Source of the DNA: Sulfurimonas hydrogeniphila
GTDB taxonomy: Bacteria > Campylobacterota > Campylobacteria > Campylobacterales > Sulfurimonadaceae
DNA: 64,000 nt
Direction: 5' to 3'
NCBI RefSeq assembly: GCF_009068765.1
Contig: NZ_CP035534.1
Location: 372,001 to 436,000 of the forward strand
Part shown: positions 51,714 to 60,102 of the stretch, piece after piece
How the letters are laid out: every line of letters begins with the position of its first letter
How positions within the stretch are numbered: position 1 is the stretch's first letter
Made by a program: the position numbers and the translations under genes
The notes under the pieces: model-generated
The model's input: only the letters and a program-made list of their open reading frames with translations
What the model was told of the DNA's origin: nothing
Database searches by the model: none

Positions 51714-52054
51714 TTATGGTTGAAGATGAGTTTATTACGAGTAATATGGCAGATACAATACTTTTTAAAGAGGAACTGGCATTATTTAATTATGGAGATA
51801 AGCAAAATAAATATTTATTTCCATCTACAAGAACTATTAATCAAGAGAATGTATATAGCTTAGAATTAACTTTGAATAGTGGTAAAAAAATATATATAAC
51901 AAAATCTGAAGCAAAAGCAATGGTGGGCTTATGGAACATGTCACTGCAAGGATACTCATTTGCAAGGCTCCTAGAATTTGAGAAAGAACAAACATTAGAA
52001 ACTTGGACGCTTGCCCTTGAAGCTAATGGCTATCTACAATTAGTTGAATAATAT

Positions 52055-52885
52055 ATGTATTTTGCAATATTAATTTCTTGGATAGGTATCATTGTTTTCA
52101 TTTACCATAAGAGGAAAGCTGTAGATCTGGATAAAGTAATGGAAATTGAGGAAGAAGTTCAGCCAAAAAATATTGAAAAAGCAAAAGAAATCACATTGTA
52201 TTTTAATACAGATGTAATTAAAATTTCTCTTCATAGTTCCCGTGTTTTTAAGCATTATCAAGCAAAGAAAATATACCAAAAAGTAGTCGTAAAAAAACTA
52301 TATATTAATGAGCCTTTTCATACTACTTTTGTTCAACTGTTACAGGTATTTGATGAAACTGAATCATGGATAAAAAGTAAAAAAACAAAAGAAATTCGAT
52401 TGAAAATCCGAAATAAAAATGCAGATTATGAAGAAGGAAAAGCCTTTAAAGTATATGCAGTATCTGAAATAATGTTTGACTTTTTGACCAATATTTTAGA
52501 ATATTTTGATGAAAATAGATACAAAAAAGAAGATCAAGAAAATATTATTTTGGCAGCATTAATTTGGAAATTGGAAGACATTGAAGAGTTGAAATATTTA
52601 TGTGAGAAAAACCTGAATGATATAGAATTTAGAGAATGTCTTTCCAAAAAAATCTTAAAATATCATGATGAAAGTCATGATGTTTTTCAGATTTTACGAA
52701 TGATAGAATGCAATCATGAAAATTTACAGTTTTTGTTTGATATATATAATCAGTCATTAAAATATCAACGAGAATATCCTTATATGTTTAAAGGTAAAGA
52801 AAAATACAAAAGGTTAAACATTGATGATTTGGCTGATAAAAATATGAAACAGTTAATGGCATTGAATGATTTTAGTGTGTATTGA
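52055..52885 (+). CDS. Hypothetical membrane-anchored protein, 276 aa
   Basis: One N-terminal transmembrane helix (MYFAILISWIGIIVFIY) and a large helical cytoplasmic domain rich in lysine and glutamate. No family recognised. It lies three bases after the interrupted gene and is followed by a perfect hairpin, so it ends this small operon. Confidence 0.65.
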   Translation: MYFAILISWIGIIVFIYHKRKAVDLDKVMEIEEEVQPKNIEKAKEITLYFNTDVIKISLHSSRVFKHYQAKKIYQKVVVKKLYINEPFHTTFVQLLQVFDETESWIKSKKTKEIRLKIRNKNADYEEGKAFKVYAVSEIMFDFLTNILEYFDENRYKKEDQENIILAALIWKLEDIEELKYLCEKNLNDIEFRECLSKKILKYHDESHDVFQILRMIECNHENLQFLFDIYNQSLKYQREYPYMFKGKEKYKRLNIDDLADKNMKQLMALNDFSVY

Positions 52886-52938
52886 AGTGTTTACATATTG
52901 TGTATTTTGTTGTTTACATCCGAACACTTTTGCATTGT

Positions 52939-52967
52939 GCTAAAAGCCTGTTTAGCAGGCTTTTAGC
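52939..52967 (+). terminator. Perfect 12-bp hairpin, probable terminator
   Basis: GCTAAAAGCCTG and CAGGCTTTTAGC pair around TTTAG, 53 bases after the hypothetical gene. There is no T-run, so it may act as a transcript 3'-end stabiliser instead. The rest of 52886-53250 holds no gene I can support. Confidence 0.5.
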
Positions 52968-53250
52968 ATGAATTTCATTCAAAAATAGAAACTTGAAAAA
53001 ACATTCGCAACTTGCTCAAAAAACTCTTCATCTTAATTTAACAAAAAATCGTGTTATAGTTTGATATTAAATTTTTTACAATACATTGAAATTTATAGGT
53101 GGAGCTCAGATAACTTACGAGATATCGTACCATCTTAATCAAAAGAGCCGAGTTTCAGCATCTTGAAAAAATAGCAGATTGACTTAACACTTTTGCCGAA
53201 AATGGCGGCTTAAACCATGTAAAATATTGAGAAGGAAAATATGAAATATT

Positions 53251-54171
53251 ATGAGAGGAAGCGTATACTATCAGACAGCTGAATTGACGAAAATTATTTT
53301 TCAAGAGGGTGCAAAAAAACAAGATAGGATAAATCCAAAACATCTTCATTATCAAAAAATTGCAAGTTATAATACCATGAAAAGTTATCGTGATGTTTGG
53401 AACAATTTTCTAAATTATTTAAAGGAGCATTGGAACGTAAAAGATTGTGAAAAAATAAATTTTGAACATATTCTCGCATACATTGATTACAAAGTTGAAT
53501 ATTATCCATCAAAGCAATATTTACAAAAAATAATCTCCGCACTTGGTAAATTAGAGATAGCATTAAACTACTACTCAAAATTAAAGTATGACTTCCCAAT
53601 TCTATATGATTTTAGTATAAGAAGTTCATTACTTACTGAAGCAACGAATTTGAAATTAGTAGCAGATAATTATCATAATCGAACTTATCAAGATCCAATA
53701 AAATTAATTGAAAATTTATCTAAATCTAAACACAAAATTGCTGCAAAAATAGAGTTAGAAGGAGGTGCAAGAGTTGAGGCTTGTACTTTAATAAAAAAAG
53801 AACAATTATTAGAATATAAAATTGATAAAATTACACAAAATAATAAAGGAGTACTCTTTACAAAAGAAAAAGGTGGGAAAGAGGGGAATATATATATTTT
53901 GGTCGATACTTATAAATTATTACTTTTAGAAATTGAAACAGTTGGCGTATTTAAAATTAATCGTGCAAATTATATGAAAGATATTCGAGAAACTGCCAAA
54001 AGATTAAATATAGCTTCAGAAGGTACGCATGGTTTTCGATGGAATTTTGCAAAAAGAAGACTTTTCGAATATGCCAATGCTGGGTATACATATGAGCAAT
54101 CATTACTCTTGGTAAGTAAAGAAATGAAACATAATCGAGCTAATATCACTGAACATTATTTAGGTGGTTAA
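53251..54171 (+). CDS. Tyrosine recombinase (phage/plasmid integrase family)
   Basis: A 306-residue recombinase. The catalytic set is visible: Arg in GARVEA near residue 172, a lysine in KGGK, HGFR near 259, His in KHNRAN near 292 and the nucleophile Tyr in EHYLG near 302. Such enzymes integrate elements or resolve plasmid dimers. An ATG at 53241 with the better ribosome-binding site opens only a 13-codon frame that ends inside this gene, so start or coupling is uncertain. Confidence 0.88.
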   Translation: MRGSVYYQTAELTKIIFQEGAKKQDRINPKHLHYQKIASYNTMKSYRDVWNNFLNYLKEHWNVKDCEKINFEHILAYIDYKVEYYPSKQYLQKIISALGKLEIALNYYSKLKYDFPILYDFSIRSSLLTEATNLKLVADNYHNRTYQDPIKLIENLSKSKHKIAAKIELEGGARVEACTLIKKEQLLEYKIDKITQNNKGVLFTKEKGGKEGNIYILVDTYKLLLLEIETVGVFKINRANYMKDIRETAKRLNIASEGTHGFRWNFAKRRLFEYANAGYTYEQSLLLVSKEMKHNRANITEHYLGG

Positions 54172-54336
54172 TAAAATTTCTGTTTAAAATTCAATAATAT
54201 TAATTGAAATCTTTAAGTTTCAAACTTCAGTTTTTTAATCATTGTACTCAATCAGAACTGATACGAAATCAAAAAGAACTCATCCGAATTGAAAAATTAA
54301 AGCTAAAAAATCAGGCATAGAATTTAGAAAAAATCT

Positions 54337-54456
54337 TATAATATCTGCATACAAATTGCTGTGTGCAGGGAGCCAAAACTTGCATGTATAGGGTTCTTTC
54401 TTGAATCCTTGCACAGAGTAATTTAATAGCTAAGGTTTGGCTCCCTCTAGCTTTTT
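54337..54456 (+). ncRNA. Structured leader of rep with terminator-like switch
   Basis: TATAAT at 54337-54342 is followed by the hairpin CTGCATAC/GTGTGCAG (54345-54368). GGAGCCAAA (54369-54377) can pair with TTTGGCTCC (54436-54444). The same TTTGGCTC is the loop of a second hairpin, AGCTAAGG/CCTCTAGCT (54428-54452), followed by five T. The two pairings exclude each other, as in attenuation. ColE2-type Rep genes are known to be controlled by RNA in their leader; the switch here is inferred. Confidence 0.5.
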
Positions 54457-54482
54457 ATTCTAAATAAATTTGCTAAAAAGAT

Positions 54483-55601
54483 ATGTACGATTTTTTAGAA
54501 CAAAATGAACTTGATAAAATAATAAATCGATTTAACAAGATGCGATTGTATCATAAGCATGGATATAATAATTTACTTCCAATAAGTACATTTAAAAAAT
54601 ATGCCAAAAATTATCAACAAGTTCAACTCAATACAAATTTTCATTTTAATGCAATCATTATGGATATTGACGATGAAACATTATTGACAGAGTGGAATGC
54701 ACAAGGTCTTCCTGTCCCAACTATTCAGACAGTCAACAAAAATAATAATAGAGCGCATTTGGTATGGTTATTGAACACTCCAGTGTACAAAGAATACAAA
54801 CATGCAGTTGCATACTATATGGCAATTGTTAATAGTATAAAAAAGCTCATTGGCGCTGATTTGGCATATCAAAACCATCAAACAAAGAATTTTCTAAACA
54901 CTGAATTATTTAGAGTGACCTATAATGATGTAGCATACGATCTTGAAGATTTTAGAAAATTTATTGCTCATGATGTATTAGCTGAACATCAGTATGCTGA
55001 GTTTGATTACCTTGTTGCTGAGAGTCGTCATATTCATCTTTTTGAGTTACTAAGGGGCTATGGGTATACAATAGCAAAAGATCCAGACTTGTTAAATAAA
55101 TTGACACAAAAAGCAGAAGCTATCAATCAAGGTTTTAATAATCCAATAAAAGTTAAATATATCGTCAAATCTGTTTATCAGTTCTGTGAGCAAAATCGAA
55201 ATAATTTTAAAGATAAAAATCGTAAACGGGTTATGAATAATAAAAAAATATATAATTTGCCTCCACGAGAGTACAAAGAAGAGGTAAAAAGGCGACAAAG
55301 TAGGTCAGCTATTCGTACTAGCACGATAAAAAAACTGAAAACTGCTACAAAAATTAAGATAGCTATTGATCAACTTATTCGTAAAAAATTAAAACTAACC
55401 ATCCAGAATATAGCTAACTATGCAAATATTTCATCGTCAACTGTACGCAGAAATATCAAAATAGTCCAGATTTTTATTCAAAAGTCAACTGGTTTCATTC
55501 GCTCTATAAGATTGATAGTACGGAGAGCGAGTCAGGGGCATTTGGATCCAAAGGATGCTTATTTATGGGTAAACTCTTTTGTTCCTTTTCAATTAGAATA
55601 A
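54483..55601 (+). CDS. rep: Plasmid replication initiation protein, ColE2-type (primase family)
   Basis: A 372-residue protein. NAIIMDIDDE, GLPVPTIQTVNKNNNRAHLV and the later HQTKNFLNTELFRVTY follow the order of the archaeo-eukaryotic-like primase domain of ColE2-type Rep proteins, with a helix-turn-helix (LTIQNIANYANISSSTVRRN) near residue 310. These proteins nick-free prime leading-strand synthesis at the origin. It starts after the structured leader. Family assignment is by motif order and neighbours (parA). Confidence 0.78.
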   Translation: MYDFLEQNELDKIINRFNKMRLYHKHGYNNLLPISTFKKYAKNYQQVQLNTNFHFNAIIMDIDDETLLTEWNAQGLPVPTIQTVNKNNNRAHLVWLLNTPVYKEYKHAVAYYMAIVNSIKKLIGADLAYQNHQTKNFLNTELFRVTYNDVAYDLEDFRKFIAHDVLAEHQYAEFDYLVAESRHIHLFELLRGYGYTIAKDPDLLNKLTQKAEAINQGFNNPIKVKYIVKSVYQFCEQNRNNFKDKNRKRVMNNKKIYNLPPREYKEEVKRRQSRSAIRTSTIKKLKTATKIKIAIDQLIRKKLKLTIQNIANYANISSSTVRRNIKIVQIFIQKSTGFIRSIRLIVRRASQGHLDPKDAYLWVNSFVPFQLE

Positions 55602-55605
55602 TAAA

Positions 55606-55857
55606 TCAAATAAATTTCGCTAAACTGATCTTACAAAGTGCACTCACACTTATTCCAAGTTCTTTAGCAGCAGATTCTATTTTAGCTTTTTCATCTTTGG
55701 TAACATTGATAAAAATCTGTTCACTTGCTTTTTCATGAATGTTTTTTTTTGGTCTGCCACCTTTATTTTTCTTGGCTTTATTCATATCTGCTGCTTTTAT
55801 AAAACTTCTCTCTTTTTCTGTAATTTCTAAATCATCTAATTCTTTAATTTTTGCCAT
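55606..55857 (-). CDS. Ribbon-helix-helix DNA-binding protein, ParG/CopG-like
   Basis: An 83-residue protein with a basic, disordered N-terminal part and a C-terminal EQIFINVTKDEKAKIESAAK, ELGISVSALCKISLAKF segment matching the RHH fold. Next to parA it is the likely partition partner and autoregulator. The 29-base gap to parA contains ATACTAGTAT and ACTAGT boxes spaced by 11 bases, suitable operator sites. Confidence 0.75.
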   Translation of the reverse strand: MAKIKELDDLEITEKERSFIKAADMNKAKKNKGGRPKKNIHEKASEQIFINVTKDEKAKIESAAKELGISVSALCKISLAKFI

Positions 55858-55886
55858 ATTAATCCTTATTAAATACTAGTATAAAA

Positions 55887-56540
55887 CTAGTTATTTAGTA
55901 GTGCATAAATCTCTTTTGTAAACTTTTTAATCTCTTCTTGAGCTTGACCTTTTTTGTTGAGTTCTTTCACTGTAAGTCCTTCTCCATAGCTATTTTTATA
56001 GTCTGCTCTTGAATATAACGTGCTCTCTAAAAGATTAAAGTAATTATGTTTTTCTATGATGTAATTTTGTAAATCTTTGAGTTTTGATTTGGATCTGCTG
56101 TCAACATTGTTAAGCAAGACATTCGTTTTTATTTTTTTGCCAAGTGCTTCACTTGCATCTTTTAATATTTTTCTGAATTTTTGCAGTCCAAATATCTCTA
56201 TTTGAGATATACCAACAGGAGTAATGATAATATCAGCTTTAATAAGTGCTGTTCTATTGATGTCGCTGTCATATCCACCACTATCAATTATAAGAAGATT
56301 GTTTTTGTCAGACATATAGCTACTTAAGAACTTTGTTAAATCTATATCATTTTGAGTAACGCATTTGATAGTTGGAAGTTTTTCACCTGCTCGAAGTTGA
56401 TTAAATAAAACAGCAGAATGCTGGGAGTCAAGATCTAGTATAGTTATGTCTTTATATTTCTTTTGAACCTGGTATGCAAAATTAATAGCGATAGTACTTT
56501 TACCAACGCCACCTTTTTGATGAGAGAATAGAACTATCAT
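55887..56540 (-). CDS. parA: ParA-family partition ATPase
   Basis: A 217-residue ATPase. The deviant Walker A motif QKGGVGKST lies at residues 8-16, and the LDLDSQ (near 37) and LIIDSGG (near 83) segments complete the site. ParA moves plasmid copies apart with a DNA-binding partner. It is short for chromosomal ParA and fits plasmid type Ib. AAAGGAG precedes the ATG. Confidence 0.92.
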   Translation of the reverse strand: MIVLFSHQKGGVGKSTIAINFAYQVQKKYKDITILDLDSQHSAVLFNQLRAGEKLPTIKCVTQNDIDLTKFLSSYMSDKNNLLIIDSGGYDSDINRTALIKADIIITPVGISQIEIFGLQKFRKILKDASEALGKKIKTNVLLNNVDSRSKSKLKDLQNYIIEKHNYFNLLESTLYSRADYKNSYGEGLTVKELNKKGQAQEEIKKFTKEIYALLNN

Positions 56541-56559
56541 AAAAAACTCCTTTATTATG

Positions 56560-56592
56560 AGTATTATAATAGTTTAATACTTGTAAAATACT
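56560..56592 (-). promoter_or_regulatory. Candidate partition operator upstream of parA
   Basis: AGTATT (56560-56565), AATACT (56576-56581) and AATACT (56587-56592) lie in the parA promoter region; the last two are 11 bases apart, one helical turn. AATACT also recurs at 55872-55877 between parA and the RHH gene. These may be binding sites of the RHH protein. Confidence 0.45.
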
Positions 56593-56606
56593 TATTTAAT
56601 AGATTG

Positions 56607-57389
56607 TTATTTACTTTTAAAAGATACAAATTCTTTTACTAAGTTTTTCACTCTTTTACTAGCTATACCTAGCGATGTTAAAGCTTTTATATCTTCTTTA
56701 ACAAGTTCTGACAAGTTTGTTGCGTTTGATAGATATAAAGGCAAAGAGTTATCTTTATGCTCTTCAATTATGATTTGTAACTCTTCCATCTCTTGTATCA
56801 TCTTTTTCACTGTATGCACCGCTTTTAAACGCTTATATATAAAATCTTTAAACGCATAATCTCTTGAATAAAACAGCGGAATAGGAAGATTTGCTAAAAA
56901 AAGAGGACTGAGGATTTTTCTGTTGTTTTCAGAGCTTTGAGGTCTTTTTGCTATATATTTTTTGACATACGGAAGTTGTAAATATGTTTGAACAAACAAG
57001 GAGACTTCTTCTGCCTCCTGTGCATCTTCATATTCAAATTGAATACGTATTGCACTGTTGTTGCTTACAACAGGATGCTTATATTCTCTGTCAATCCGAC
57101 CAACTTGAATATCTAATCCTCTATAGGAAACTAAAAGATCATTTTTATGCAGTGCTTGTGATGCAATTGCACTGGCATTTGCCGGTGCCGGTTTTTTCTT
57201 AGTAGAATTAACTTGAATGATACCATACGCATCGATATCCGCAAGTGTGACCTCATTATAATCGAGAACATCTCTTTTTGTACCAACACGCACCTTTGAG
57301 ATGACAGCAATTTTTTTTGTTAAATCTTTAAGCTTGACAATTGGAACATCATGAAACTCTTCTTCTAATTTGGCTTTTAAGTCAAACAA
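56607..57389 (-). CDS. HsdS-like DNA-recognition protein (single target-recognition domain)
   Basis: A 260-residue protein with LHKNDLLVSYRGLDIQVGRI and SPLFLANLPIPL, matching one target-recognition domain of type I restriction specificity subunits, followed by a coiled C-terminal part (near 190-220). No HsdM or HsdR gene is in the window, so it is an orphan or a domain recruited to DNA recognition on the element. The start is TTG at 57389 with AAGGGG upstream. Confidence 0.7.
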   Translation of the reverse strand: MFDLKAKLEEEFHDVPIVKLKDLTKKIAVISKVRVGTKRDVLDYNEVTLADIDAYGIIQVNSTKKKPAPANASAIASQALHKNDLLVSYRGLDIQVGRIDREYKHPVVSNNSAIRIQFEYEDAQEAEEVSLFVQTYLQLPYVKKYIAKRPQSSENNRKILSPLFLANLPIPLFYSRDYAFKDFIYKRLKAVHTVKKMIQEMEELQIIIEEHKDNSLPLYLSNATNLSELVKEDIKALTSLGIASKRVKNLVKEFVSFKSK

Positions 57390-57537
57390 ATTAACCCCTT
57401 AATATAGTTGCAATTATACTGTTTTTACTATTTGATATTTATGATTTGCTCTTTTTGTATATTTTGAGTATACTTCTTTTAAATATAATAGACTACCAAA
57501 TATATAATAAGGTAGTTTACATTAAAAAGGATATCAA

Positions 57538-57951
57538 ATGTTAATTTTAAAAATTATCGCCGCTTTAGTTGTATTGTATGTACTGTATATAATCGCCATA
57601 GAAATCAATAAATACACGCAAAAGAAGTATAGATATTTATTTCTCAATAAAATTACTCTTATTACTTCATTATCAGGATATGGCGTGTCATTCTTTGGCT
57701 ATAACTGGTATGTAAATGCTCTCAGCCAACATGGTGATATATTAAATGGTCAAATTTTAATGGCAATAGGTGCAATTTTATTACTCTGGACAATGTATAC
57801 CAATATCGATAAAACAGGTTTATTCACTGGGGCTATTTTTACTGTTATACAACAGGTACTTTATTTAGTAGTAGGTGCAGCTGGTCTTTTTATACTTGTA
57901 TTATTATTTGCAGTATATGCTCAAGCAAAGCCGGTGTATAGAATAGATTAA
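57538..57951 (+). CDS. Hypothetical membrane protein, 137 aa
   Basis: At least three transmembrane helices (about residues 3-22, 40-58, 75-90 and 98-125). I do not recognise a family. AAGGA precedes the ATG and TATAAT lies about 55 bases upstream. First plus-strand gene after the partition module. Confidence 0.65.
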   Translation: MLILKIIAALVVLYVLYIIAIEINKYTQKKYRYLFLNKITLITSLSGYGVSFFGYNWYVNALSQHGDILNGQILMAIGAILLLWTMYTNIDKTGLFTGAIFTVIQQVLYLVVGAAGLFILVLLFAVYAQAKPVYRID

Positions 57952-58023
57952 TGATTTTGACACTTTGCAATAAAACAGACAGAGGATAGAAAAAATAATT
58001 ATAATATAAAAAAGGAGCCAATA

Positions 58024-58305
58024 ATGCGAAGTGCTAAAAAGGTACTGGCAATAATAATTTTTTTACTGGGAGGCATCATACTGATGCAATTAGGGGGTAT
58101 GAATAGCACACAAACTACCAAAAAACAAACAATTCTCGCTTTCCAAAGAGGCAAGAGCTTAATCTGTCAAGATTCCCTTGGAGGCAGAGCCTCCATTCTT
58201 GTAAATAAAAAGAGAGATTGGCATATTTATAAAAAGCAATATTTTAAAAAAGGTGATGAATTGATAAATGTTGCATATTGTACTTTAGTAGACGCAGGAG
58301 AGTAA
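58024..58305 (+). CDS. Two-cysteine small membrane protein (paralogue 1)
   Basis: A 93-residue protein with one N-terminal transmembrane helix and a short soluble domain. The domain (FQRGKSLIC ... WHIYKKQYFKKGDELI ... YC) shares the pattern AF-x-x-x-K-x-L-x-C, then G/D-W, YF, D and C with the paralogues at 58960, 59304, 61338 and 61740. Function unknown; the cysteines could form a disulphide outside the cytoplasm. GGAG precedes the ATG. Confidence 0.7.
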   Translation: MRSAKKVLAIIIFLLGGIILMQLGGMNSTQTTKKQTILAFQRGKSLICQDSLGGRASILVNKKRDWHIYKKQYFKKGDELINVAYCTLVDAGE

Positions 58306-58306
58306 G

Positions 58307-58645
58307 ATGAACAGTGCAATTATTTTAATAACGCTTTTAGGAATCTTTTCTCTTACCGTTACTTTTATAGCATTGCGTAACGCGCCATTGAAAAAAGAAG
58401 ATATACATAATCAGGATAAACCAGTCCCCTTACCACAAAAGAGCATCAAGCTTTTTAATGCAAGTGGTAAATTACTTTTAGAATATACAGATTGTTATGT
58501 AACGCATTTTAGCCAAACACTTTATCTCTTGTCACACCAATATAAAGGGGAGGCTTTTTTAAAGATTGACAAAGGAAGCGATATGCTTTTACTTATTGAA
58601 AACCATCTAGAAGGAGAAACAGATGCAACAAACGAAGTCAAATAA
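58307..58645 (+). CDS. Hypothetical membrane-anchored protein, 112 aa
   Basis: One N-terminal helix (AIILITLLGIFSLTVTFIAL) and a soluble domain with a single cysteine. It lacks the paired-cysteine pattern of its neighbours. The ATG is two bases after the previous stop, and the next gene starts inside its 3' end. Confidence 0.65.
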   Translation: MNSAIILITLLGIFSLTVTFIALRNAPLKKEDIHNQDKPVPLPQKSIKLFNASGKLLLEYTDCYVTHFSQTLYLLSHQYKGEAFLKIDKGSDMLLLIENHLEGETDATNEVK

Positions 58646-58949
58646 TAGTAAAGAACCAAACACAGCGTTCTATTCAAGAGAGAACCTGCAAAAGAGTTTA
58701 GCACACGCACTCGACAAAATTCGCTCAAAAAATTGTGAAGCAATTTATATCACAAAAAATGAAAAAAGTTCTGCAGAAGCAGTCATGCTTGATATCAATG
58801 AATATGAATATTTACAACAAAGATTACAAACATACAATGCACTGTTGCATGATGTAGCAGATAAAACACTATCCCAAAAGCTCAATACCATAGAACAAAA
58901 GATTGATGCAATACAAGAGGGTATAGACATTATTAAATATGTGAAATAA
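58623..58949 (+). CDS. Phd/YefM-like antitoxin, 108 aa
   Basis: A soluble protein with YSRENLQKSLAHALDKIR and EAVMLDINEYEYLQQRLQ, recalling the Phd/YefM DNA-binding antitoxin fold, followed by a coiled C-terminus. No toxin gene is obvious beside it. Possibly a regulator of the operon. Confidence 0.6.
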   Translation: MQQTKSNNSKEPNTAFYSRENLQKSLAHALDKIRSKNCEAIYITKNEKSSAEAVMLDINEYEYLQQRLQTYNALLHDVADKTLSQKLNTIEQKIDAIQEGIDIIKYVK

Positions 58950-58959
58950 AGGAGAAAAG

Positions 58960-59304
58960 ATGTTTGCATTTATAGACCCAGATATGATAAAAGCCGTTAT
59001 ATTGTTGATTCTAACCATCTATGCATTTTATGGAAGTCTTAGTTTGGATGGTTCAAAACCATCTCTTTTAAAAGCAATTCATGCTTTGATAATTACTGCT
59101 ATAGCGTATGTGTTTGTAAGTGCATACAATGATAAAGAGGATGCTATTGCAAATACAAAAGCATTTTTGCATAAAAGTGTCTTTGTCTGTAAAAACAGTG
59201 AAAACCTCTACCGTGTGAGTAAAAAAGATGGCTGGAGTGTTGATGGGTATTATTTTATAAAAGACTCCTTGATGATTCGAGCAGACGGATGCAAGAGGAA
59301 ATAA
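58960..59304 (+). CDS. Two-cysteine small membrane protein (paralogue 2)
   Basis: A 114-residue protein with two N-terminal helices and the shared domain: KAFLHKSVFVC, then VSKKDGWSVDGYYFIKDSLM and IRADGC. The last stretch is nearly identical to the paralogue at 61740 (FI-x-DSLMIRAD-x-C). Function unknown. GGAG precedes the ATG and the stop overlaps the next ATG by one base. Confidence 0.7.
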   Translation: MFAFIDPDMIKAVILLILTIYAFYGSLSLDGSKPSLLKAIHALIITAIAYVFVSAYNDKEDAIANTKAFLHKSVFVCKNSENLYRVSKKDGWSVDGYYFIKDSLMIRADGCKRK

Positions 59305-59639
59305 TGCTGGAGTATATTGATGATACGACAGCAATTAGTTTGGCTCTTGTTGCTTACAGCCTAAATGATGAAGAAAGAAGCTTTTTAGGACTTTCTCTCT
59401 TGATGCTTGGGGTGAGTGTAGTGTTATTAATTGATGACTTAGATGATAACAATAAAAAAAAGATACTTTTTAATAAGAATGCTGCATTTACATGTAAGGC
59501 GGATAACTCTCTTATTGTAAAAAAAGATTTGGGTTATAGAAGTGAGAGTATCTATTTTATAAAAGATAAAAAGCGCTATAAAATTCAAGATTGCCATCTT
59601 GTAAAAAACAGTTCAAAAACAGATACAACTACAAAGTAA
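59304..59639 (+). CDS. Two-cysteine small membrane protein (paralogue 3)
   Basis: A 111-residue protein with two weak N-terminal hydrophobic segments and a domain with NKNAAFTC, KKDLGYRSESIYFIKDKKR and DC, the most divergent of the set. An in-frame earlier start (59289) is possible; 59304 has AGAGGAA upstream. It contains one copy of TTACATGTAA (59488-59497). Confidence 0.65.
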   Translation: MLEYIDDTTAISLALVAYSLNDEERSFLGLSLLMLGVSVVLLIDDLDDNNKKKILFNKNAAFTCKADNSLIVKKDLGYRSESIYFIKDKKRYKIQDCHLVKNSSKTDTTTK

Positions 59640-59651
59640 AGGAGTTTTTAT

Positions 59652-59909
59652 ATGCAAACACAAAAAAGTTATAGAATCACCCTCTACAGAGAGGTCAACC
59701 ATAAAATCAGATACTACAAACTCTCACTGATGCTTAACCTCTTTGGTGAGTTTATTTTTTCTAAAGAGTACGGCTCGCTTAAACGCCCTAAACCAACACG
59801 GGTAATTGAGGAGTATTATAAAAGCTATAAAGAGGCCTACACCCACCTGCAAAGCAAACTCCAACAAAAGTATAAAAAAGGCTACAAGGAGTGTATCAAT
59901 GAAAGATGA
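59652..59909 (+). CDS. WGR-domain-like protein, 85 aa
   Basis: SYRITLYREVNHKIRYYKLS, LFGEFIFSKEYGSLKRP and a C-terminal LQQKYKKGYKE follow the WGR-domain layout, though the W-G-R tripeptide itself is replaced by EYGSLKR. WGR domains bind nucleic acids. Acts perhaps with the DUF2130 protein. GGAG precedes the ATG. Confidence 0.65.
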   Translation: MQTQKSYRITLYREVNHKIRYYKLSLMLNLFGEFIFSKEYGSLKRPKPTRVIEEYYKSYKEAYTHLQSKLQQKYKKGYKECINER

Positions 59910-60102
59910 AGAGATAGAATTTACCCTGCCAAAAGAGCTCTATGAACAACTCAAACACTTAGCAGAGAGTTCAGATATGAGTATAGAGGATATATCAATA
60001 GCAGCCCTGGAGGCATTTGTTAAAAAATATAAAAACTACACAAAAGATGAGTATTACAAAGAAAGAGGAGAAAAAACTTATGAATACAGCAGCAACAATT
60101 AA
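59899..60102 (+). CDS. Small ribbon-helix-helix-like protein, 67 aa
   Basis: IEFTLPKELYEQLKHLAESS followed by MSIEDISIAALEAFVKKY matches the RHH pattern of small DNA-binding proteins. The start ATG has GGAG upstream and overlaps the WGR gene by 11 bases. It overlaps the start of the DUF2130 gene. Confidence 0.65.
   Translation: MKDEEIEFTLPKELYEQLKHLAESSDMSIEDISIAALEAFVKKYKNYTKDEYYKERGEKTYEYSSNN

Larger units (their letters stand above)
50362..52051 (+). pseudogene. Hypothetical gene interrupted by the insertion sequence
   Basis: The left part, 50362-50506, and the right part, 51723-52051, join in one frame once the IS and one copy of the 9-bp duplication are removed, giving 157 codons and a stop. 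At the join the reading is VIMVEDEFITS. The gene was clearly intact before the insertion, which makes the event recent. The function is unknown; the protein is acidic. The right part may still be expressed from an internal ATG at 51718. Confidence 0.85.

Noticed and set aside
53086-53181. Short frame in the gap before the recombinase
   Set aside because: About 31 codons, no ribosome-binding site and no recognisable sequence.
53241-53282. ATG at 53241 as recombinase start
   Set aside because: It has the best ribosome-binding site but its frame ends after 13 codons; it may be a leader peptide, which I cannot support.
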